Part shown: piece after piece, positions 42,608 to 46,699 of the stretch
Numbering within the stretch: the first letter of the stretch is position 1
Layout: every line of letters begins with the position of its first letter
DNA from: an uncultured bacterium
GTDB lineage: Bacteria > Cyanobacteriota > Vampirovibrionia > Gastranaerophilales > Gastranaerophilaceae
Assembly: GCA_902788575.1 (NCBI GenBank)
Contig: CADAKY010000010.1
Location: 1 to 46,699, forward strand
Length of the DNA stretch: 46,699 nucleotides
Direction: 5' to 3'
Notes under the pieces: model-generated
Told to the model about the DNA's origin: nothing
The model's database searches: none
Seen by the model: the letters and a program-made list of their open reading frames with translations, nothing else
Made by a program: the position numbers and the translations under genes

Positions 42608-44098
42608 ATGAGTATAATTTTATCAATTCCGTTTTTGGTTTTTCTTCCGTTAATAATATCGGCACTTATAATCTCACCAATATTTACTTCAAACGAAATT
42701 GTGGTAAGAAGATTTGCAAAAGGTGTTTGCGCATTTCACTTTCTATACACCATTTTAATGCTCGGATTTTTTAATGCTCAAAACCCATATATAAGCGAAA
42801 TTCACTTTATGGGAATGGACTGGATACAATCTCTCGGAATCAAATTTATTTTTAAAGCAGATTCTGTATCAATGATATTATGCGCACTTACTTCATTTGT
42901 GTTTTTTGTCGCAATTATTGCAAGCAAATTTAACATCAGAACAAATCACAAATTTTATTATTCTATGCAATTTTTACTAATGTCAGCAATTTTAGGAATC
43001 TTTACGGCAGGCGATATGTTTTTATTTTTCTTGTTCTGGGAATTAGAAATGATACCTGCATATTTTTTAATAGCCGAAAAGTGGTCAGAACCTGCGAATA
43101 TTGAATTTTATAATGACAACAAAAAATCTGCAATAAAATTTATTTTATTTACCTTCTTTGGAAGTATGGTAATGCTTTTGGGCATACTTCTTCTTCATTA
43201 TTATAATATGTCTTCCGGAGGAACACTTTCTGCAAGCTTTTCAGATATATTTGCTAACGGAATTCCTTTAAAAATACAAATACTGATTTCAACATGCCTG
43301 CTTATCGGATTCGGAGTAAAACTTCCTATAATTCCTCTGCACAGCTGGCTTCCGGATGCACATACAAACGCCGCCACCCCAGTGAGCATGGTTCTTGCGG
43401 GAATTCTTCTCAAAACAGGCGGTTATGGTATTTTCAGATTTAATTATCAACTCATGCCGGATGCATTTAAAGTTATCGTACCTGTTCTGGCAATATTAGC
43501 TTTGATTAATATAATTTATACAGCTTTTGTTGCATACGCACAAATTGATATTAAACGTATCATAGCTTATTCAAGTATTTCAAATATGGGACTTGTGCTT
43601 TTGGGATTATGCGCTATCAACAAAATCGGACTTTCTGCATCAATATTCCACATGGTATCACACGGACTTGTAACCTGCGGTTTATTTATGATTGCGGGAA
43701 TAATTTATTTGAGATACAAAGATAGAAATATTAATACTCTATCCGGCATTGCAGCAAATATGCCAAGGCTGTATGGATTTGCCGTACTTATAATTCTGGC
43801 ATCTATCGGAGTACCGCTGTTTGCACCGTTTGTGAGTGAAATATTAACCATTATCGGTGCAATGAACTCTGATTTCTCTTTCGTAATCAAATGTACGGCA
43901 CTATTATCACTGCCGTTATTAATTTTAAGCTCCTGCTATATGCTGAAATTTTTGCATAACGGATTCTTTGGCGGAGAAATTAATGAAAAAATAAATGATA
44001 TTTCAGTGCATGAATTTATCGTACTTGCCTCCATTTTAGGCGGGCTGGTTCTGTTCGGACTTTTCCCGAATGTTATTTTAGAAATGATAGGAATATAA
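42608..44098 (+). CDS. nuoM: NADH-quinone oxidoreductase subunit M
   Basis: The middle proton-pumping antiporter-like subunit, 496 aa. FLFFWELEMIPAYFLIAEKW carries the conserved Glu, and FGVKLPIIPLHSWLPDAHTNAATP the conserved Lys and the discontinuous helix. RIIAYSSISNMGLVLLG and HMVSHGLVTCGLF are typical. Its ribosome site lies inside the mini-ORF just upstream. nuoN follows after 4 bp. Confidence 0.96.
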   Translation: MSIILSIPFLVFLPLIISALIISPIFTSNEIVVRRFAKGVCAFHFLYTILMLGFFNAQNPYISEIHFMGMDWIQSLGIKFIFKADSVSMILCALTSFVFFVAIIASKFNIRTNHKFYYSMQFLLMSAILGIFTAGDMFLFFLFWELEMIPAYFLIAEKWSEPANIEFYNDNKKSAIKFILFTFFGSMVMLLGILLLHYYNMSSGGTLSASFSDIFANGIPLKIQILISTCLLIGFGVKLPIIPLHSWLPDAHTNAATPVSMVLAGILLKTGGYGIFRFNYQLMPDAFKVIVPVLAILALINIIYTAFVAYAQIDIKRIIAYSSISNMGLVLLGLCAINKIGLSASIFHMVSHGLVTCGLFMIAGIIYLRYKDRNINTLSGIAANMPRLYGFAVLIILASIGVPLFAPFVSEILTIIGAMNSDFSFVIKCTALLSLPLLILSSCYMLKFLHNGFFGGEINEKINDISVHEFIVLASILGGLVLFGLFPNVILEMIGI

Positions 44099-44102
44099 CT
44101 TT

Positions 44103-45536
44103 ATGTTGAATGATATTTTTAATATACTTCTGCCACACATTGCAATCGGAGAATTTATAATCCTTTTGATGATTTTAGGCATATTTATGCCGTTAAGACA
44201 ATTCAAATACTCAAGACTGGTTTCAATTTTAGGAATAGTTACGGCAATTGTTCTTTTATCTACCGTACAAACAGAACCGCAGTATTTTGGATTCAGAAAC
44301 TCTGTCATGTCTGATAGTTATACATTGCTATTTGACTTTATTATCCTGTCTTGCGGATTTTTGTGCGCTATTTTAAGCAGAAATATTATTTATTCAATAA
44401 AAAGACACGCTTATACCTATCAGGCAATTCTGCTGGCAGGAATACTCGGAGCAATGAACATTGTCTCAGCAAACGATTTTTTAACACTATTTGTATCTAT
44501 GGAATTAATGGGATTTTCAATTTATTTTTTAATTGCCGCAGCAAAAGGATATTATTCAAAAGAAGCAGCATTTAAATATTTAATAACTTCTGCCGTTTCA
44601 TCCGGAGTTTTCTTATTCGGTGTCTCATATTTATATGGAATTACAGGGTCTTTAAATTTTTCTGTAATTTATGAATACGTAACAGAAAACGAAACATCAC
44701 TTTTGTATTCAGTTTCTTCTATATTAATAGCATTGGGGCTTATATCAAAACTTGCAATTTTACCTTTTGCAAATTGGGTTGTAGATGTCTATAAAGGGTG
44801 TGAAAGTTCTACTCTTGCATATTTATCCACAATCCCAAAACTTGCTGTTTTCGGAATTGTGTGCAGATTGCTCGTTTTTCCTTTGGGAAGCAGCTTTGAA
44901 CTCACTTTTGTTATTGCTATATTAAGCTTGATAACAGCATTCTGGGCAAATACTTATGCAATTAGAGAAAATAATGTTAAAGCAATTCTTGCTTGCTCTT
45001 CTGCTGCAAACTCCTCCTACATAATGCTCGCGGCAAGTCTTGTTTCTGTTTATAACCTTTCTACGGTAATCTTTTACCTGATTTGTTACGTGATTATAAA
45101 TATAGCCGCTTTTGCATACCTAAATATTTATAACGACAAAAATCCTATGGATGTAAATTCATTTGCGGGCATTTTTTATAAAAATCATGGATTAACAGGA
45201 GCGTACGCTATTGCTATATTAGGACTTGCCGGAATTCCGATAACATCAGGATTTATTGCAAAAATATATCTGTTTACCGCAATTGTAAAATCCGGACTTA
45301 TATTTGTTCCGTTTTTACTTACCCTTTTGATGCTAATGGTTTTTGCTCTGTTTTATTATTTAAAAATATTATTACCAATGTTTGAAAAATGCGATAAAAA
45401 TACAGACGTTCCCACTTTGAAAGCTGTATTTTCCCAAAAATTTGTTCTTGTCTCCTGTGCAATAATAATTATATTAATAGGAATTTGTCCGGAAAAACTC
45501 ATAGAACTATGCCGCTTTATTGCATACAATATATAA
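44103..45536 (+). CDS. nuoN: NADH-quinone oxidoreductase subunit N
   Basis: The innermost antiporter-like subunit, 477 aa. Seen are LTLFVSMELMGFSIYFLIAA with the conserved Glu, ISKLAILPFANWVVDVYKG in the position of the W-x-P-D loop, and LACSSAANSSYIMLA. It ends the complex I operon: no nuoE, F or G occurs before or after it in the window. Confidence 0.95.
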   Translation: MLNDIFNILLPHIAIGEFIILLMILGIFMPLRQFKYSRLVSILGIVTAIVLLSTVQTEPQYFGFRNSVMSDSYTLLFDFIILSCGFLCAILSRNIIYSIKRHAYTYQAILLAGILGAMNIVSANDFLTLFVSMELMGFSIYFLIAAAKGYYSKEAAFKYLITSAVSSGVFLFGVSYLYGITGSLNFSVIYEYVTENETSLLYSVSSILIALGLISKLAILPFANWVVDVYKGCESSTLAYLSTIPKLAVFGIVCRLLVFPLGSSFELTFVIAILSLITAFWANTYAIRENNVKAILACSSAANSSYIMLAASLVSVYNLSTVIFYLICYVIINIAAFAYLNIYNDKNPMDVNSFAGIFYKNHGLTGAYAIAILGLAGIPITSGFIAKIYLFTAIVKSGLIFVPFLLTLLMLMVFALFYYLKILLPMFEKCDKNTDVPTLKAVFSQKFVLVSCAIIIILIGICPEKLIELCRFIAYNI

Positions 45537-45613
45537 TTTATTTCATCATAATACGAAAAAAATATATGCAGAAGAATTACCAAACCGGCTTTGTAAAACT
45601 TTTTTAATATTTA

Positions 45614-45646
45614 GGCAATTTTTGAGAAGGAAAAAACTTTATATGT
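45614..45646 (+). promoter_or_regulatory. Lineage promoter element, copy f
   Basis: GGCAATTTTT, 13 bases, then CTTTATATGTATA. Perfect upstream box and spacing, one change in the downstream box. It ends about 20 bp before the ATG of the ADP-ribosyltransferase-like gene and shows that gene is expressed separately from nuo. Confidence 0.65.
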
Positions 45647-45662
45647 ATATAGGGGAAAAACT

Positions 45663-46310
45663 ATGTATAATGTTTCTGCACTAAGAACATTAATAAAAAA
45701 TGGTTGGACAATTGCAAATCGTCGAGCAATTGTCTCAAAAATCGGCAAAGCAAATTTTAATGAAATAATTGACCTTGCTCATTCGGCAAATTTTACAGAC
45801 ACTTTTCAATATTCTAATGCGTTAACTCATTTAAAGCCTGCAAATATTCAAAGAACAAAAAATTTGTTATCTGATATAATTACATCTTATAAGGAATATG
45901 CGAAGTATCCATATATAAATGATTTTTTGAGAACAGGTACTGCTTTATCTGAAAATTCGCAAAAGATATTAAACTCTTTAAAACTTGCAATTTCTAATAA
46001 CAGGGTAACAGGTAAATTTGTAAGAGGAATATCTTCGACAAAAACAAATAAGCTTGAAACAATAGATGATGTTTCTAAATTCATTTTTGATAACAAAGGT
46101 TTTACCTCAGTTGTCCCTGAAATGAATGCAGATTATGCAAATTGTTTTGCACTGGGTAAGAATGGTGTAAAAGTTATTTTTGATGTAAAAAATTTCCCCG
46201 GGTATAGAGCAAATAACTACGAGGTTCTATTTGATACAAATGCTTTTACAAGAGATAAATTTAATATAATACAAGAGAGTGACAGATTATTTAGGATTGT
46301 TGAGAAATAA
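45663..46310 (+). CDS. ADP-ribosyltransferase-like protein (215 aa)
   Basis: The C-terminal half fits the ADPrib_exo_Tox pattern. YINDFLRTGTALSEN (84-98) and KILNSLKLAIS (101-111) match the alpha-helical lead-in. KFVRGIS (118-124) holds the NAD-binding Arg (R121), KGFTSV (145-150) matches the S-T-S strand, and KVIFDVKNFPGYRANNYEVLF (170-190) contains the PN-type loop and E187 at the catalytic Glu position. The residue two before it is Asn, so the motif is N-x-E rather than E-x-E or Q-x-E. The N-terminal 80 residues are helical with no signal peptide. AGGGG lies 7 nt before the ATG. A host- or competitor-directed effector is possible; that is inference. Confidence 0.65.
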   Translation: MYNVSALRTLIKNGWTIANRRAIVSKIGKANFNEIIDLAHSANFTDTFQYSNALTHLKPANIQRTKNLLSDIITSYKEYAKYPYINDFLRTGTALSENSQKILNSLKLAISNNRVTGKFVRGISSTKTNKLETIDDVSKFIFDNKGFTSVVPEMNADYANCFALGKNGVKVIFDVKNFPGYRANNYEVLFDTNAFTRDKFNIIQESDRLFRIVEK

Positions 46311-46400
46311 ATATATTCATTTAAAAAAATGGTTTCTGAAAAGGCTCTTGATTAAATAGCCAATAGGGTTGTCCTTTGTCTACCAAAGCAGTTGATATAA

Positions 46401-46426
46401 AAACAGACCTAACAGTCTGTTTTTTT
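46401..46426 (+). terminator. Rho-independent terminator
   Basis: AAACAGAC and GTCTGTTT pair (46401-46408 with 46415-46422) around a 6-nt loop, and a T-run follows. It most likely ends the ADP-ribosyltransferase-like transcript. Confidence 0.85.
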
Positions 46427-46549
46427 GTAAATGGCGGGGTTGACGTTGCAAGGTTCGAACTCTTTAAGAAATTTTACGAACACTTGAATGATACCCCAGT
46501 TGCCCGAAAGATATGTAATCTCATGTCTTCACTCAAAATGGCAGCATAA
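46427..46549 (+). pseudogene. Possible 3' remnant of a coding gene
   Basis: A 40-codon frame (VNGGVDVARFELFKKFYEHL and onward, ending SLKMAA) reads like real protein. It has no start codon with a ribosome site, and a terminator sits just before it. It could be the tail of a decayed gene. Weakly supported. Confidence 0.25.
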
Positions 46550-46591
46550 ATATTTTAAGTGGGCAATGTATGTTTATGCTATTATTAGAAC

Positions 46592-46699
46592 ATGCTAAAC
46601 GTTGATTTAGATGAATTTCGCAAAATAATGGCAACAGGGAATATTGTTGAAGATGAGATGCTTAAGACTTTCAATATATTGAGTCAGGAAGCATTGAAA
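46592..46699 (+). CDS. Partial ORF at the right edge
   Basis: ATG 46592 opens a 36-codon frame (MLNVDLDEFRKIMATGNIVE..) running off the window. TATTAT at 46580-46585 with TGC before it lies 6 bp upstream of the ATG, and there is no ribosome site, so this may be another leaderless gene. The product is soluble so far; family unknown. Confidence 0.55.
   Translation, partial: MLNVDLDEFRKIMATGNIVEDEMLKTFNILSQEALK

Noticed and set aside
45614..45646. Reading the shared element as a sigma-54 (-24/-12) promoter
   Set aside because: The GG and the second box do not match TGGCAC-N5-TTGCA, and the spacing (18 bp between box starts and ends as -35/-10) fits a sigma-70-family factor better.

Overview
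The window looks like a chromosomal piece of an AT-rich, host-associated bacterium of the non-photosynthetic cyanobacterial sister lineage (Melainabacteria/Vampirovibrionia, most likely Gastranaerophilales). This is an inference. It rests on the low GC content, an 11-subunit nuo cluster without nuoEFG in the cyanobacterial NDH-1 style, several lineage-type hypothetical proteins with a short N-terminal N-x-F-K-[AS] tag, and standard bacterial housekeeping genes. No rRNA or other taxonomic marker was available to test it.

Layout. 1-1.5 kb: the 3' end of a KPEV-repeat protein with a degenerate ADP-ribosyltransferase-like C-terminus, then a gene-poor stretch and tRNA-Ala(UGC). 1.6-6 kb: a CheR-like protein, a secreted protein on an apparently leaderless mRNA, a membrane protein with an EF-hand-like loop and a stop at its third codon, an XRE regulator, Hsp20 and a 62-aa protein. 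6-13.7 kb: a Na/Pi cotransporter, a glycosyltransferase, then a rightward run of a GAF/HD-GYP protein, a TPR protein, two response regulators and a pentapeptide-repeat protein. 13.8-20 kb: a 1343-aa protein with SGx triplets, small proteins and a glycosyltransferase. 20-29.4 kb: pheT, a PQ-loop-like protein, tRNA-Pro(CGG) beside a structured element, ftsZ, tspO, a GT8/Stealth surface-polysaccharide pair with a divergent XRE gene, and prmA-pyrH. 29.7-35.9 kb: two tandem membrane AAA ATPases, a lineage protein, aspS and a TPR protein. 36-45.5 kb: nuoABCDHIJKLMN. The end holds a second, better conserved ADP-ribosyltransferase-like gene and a partial ORF.

Most notable observations. (1) prmA carries an in-frame insertion of about 486 bp that encodes a DUF559 (Vsr-like endonuclease) module bounded by 46-bp inverted repeats matching at 44 positions. 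It looks like a mobile element that has become an internal domain of a conserved methyltransferase. (2) A non-canonical promoter-like element, GGCAATTTTT-N13-CTTTATATATA, occurs six times with nearly fixed spacing. Five copies precede lineage-specific genes and one precedes a candidate small RNA; none was seen before the housekeeping genes here. This suggests a dedicated sigma factor or activator controlling a regulon of effector-like proteins. (3) Two 16-bp GTTC-N8-GAAC operators, one every 20 bp, lie between the Stealth gene and its divergent XRE regulator.

The core genes serve translation (pheT, aspS, prmA, two tRNAs), division (ftsZ), nucleotide metabolism (pyrH) and energy conversion (nuo). 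The accessory genes point to surface polysaccharide, c-di-GMP-type signalling and possible host-directed ADP-ribosylation.
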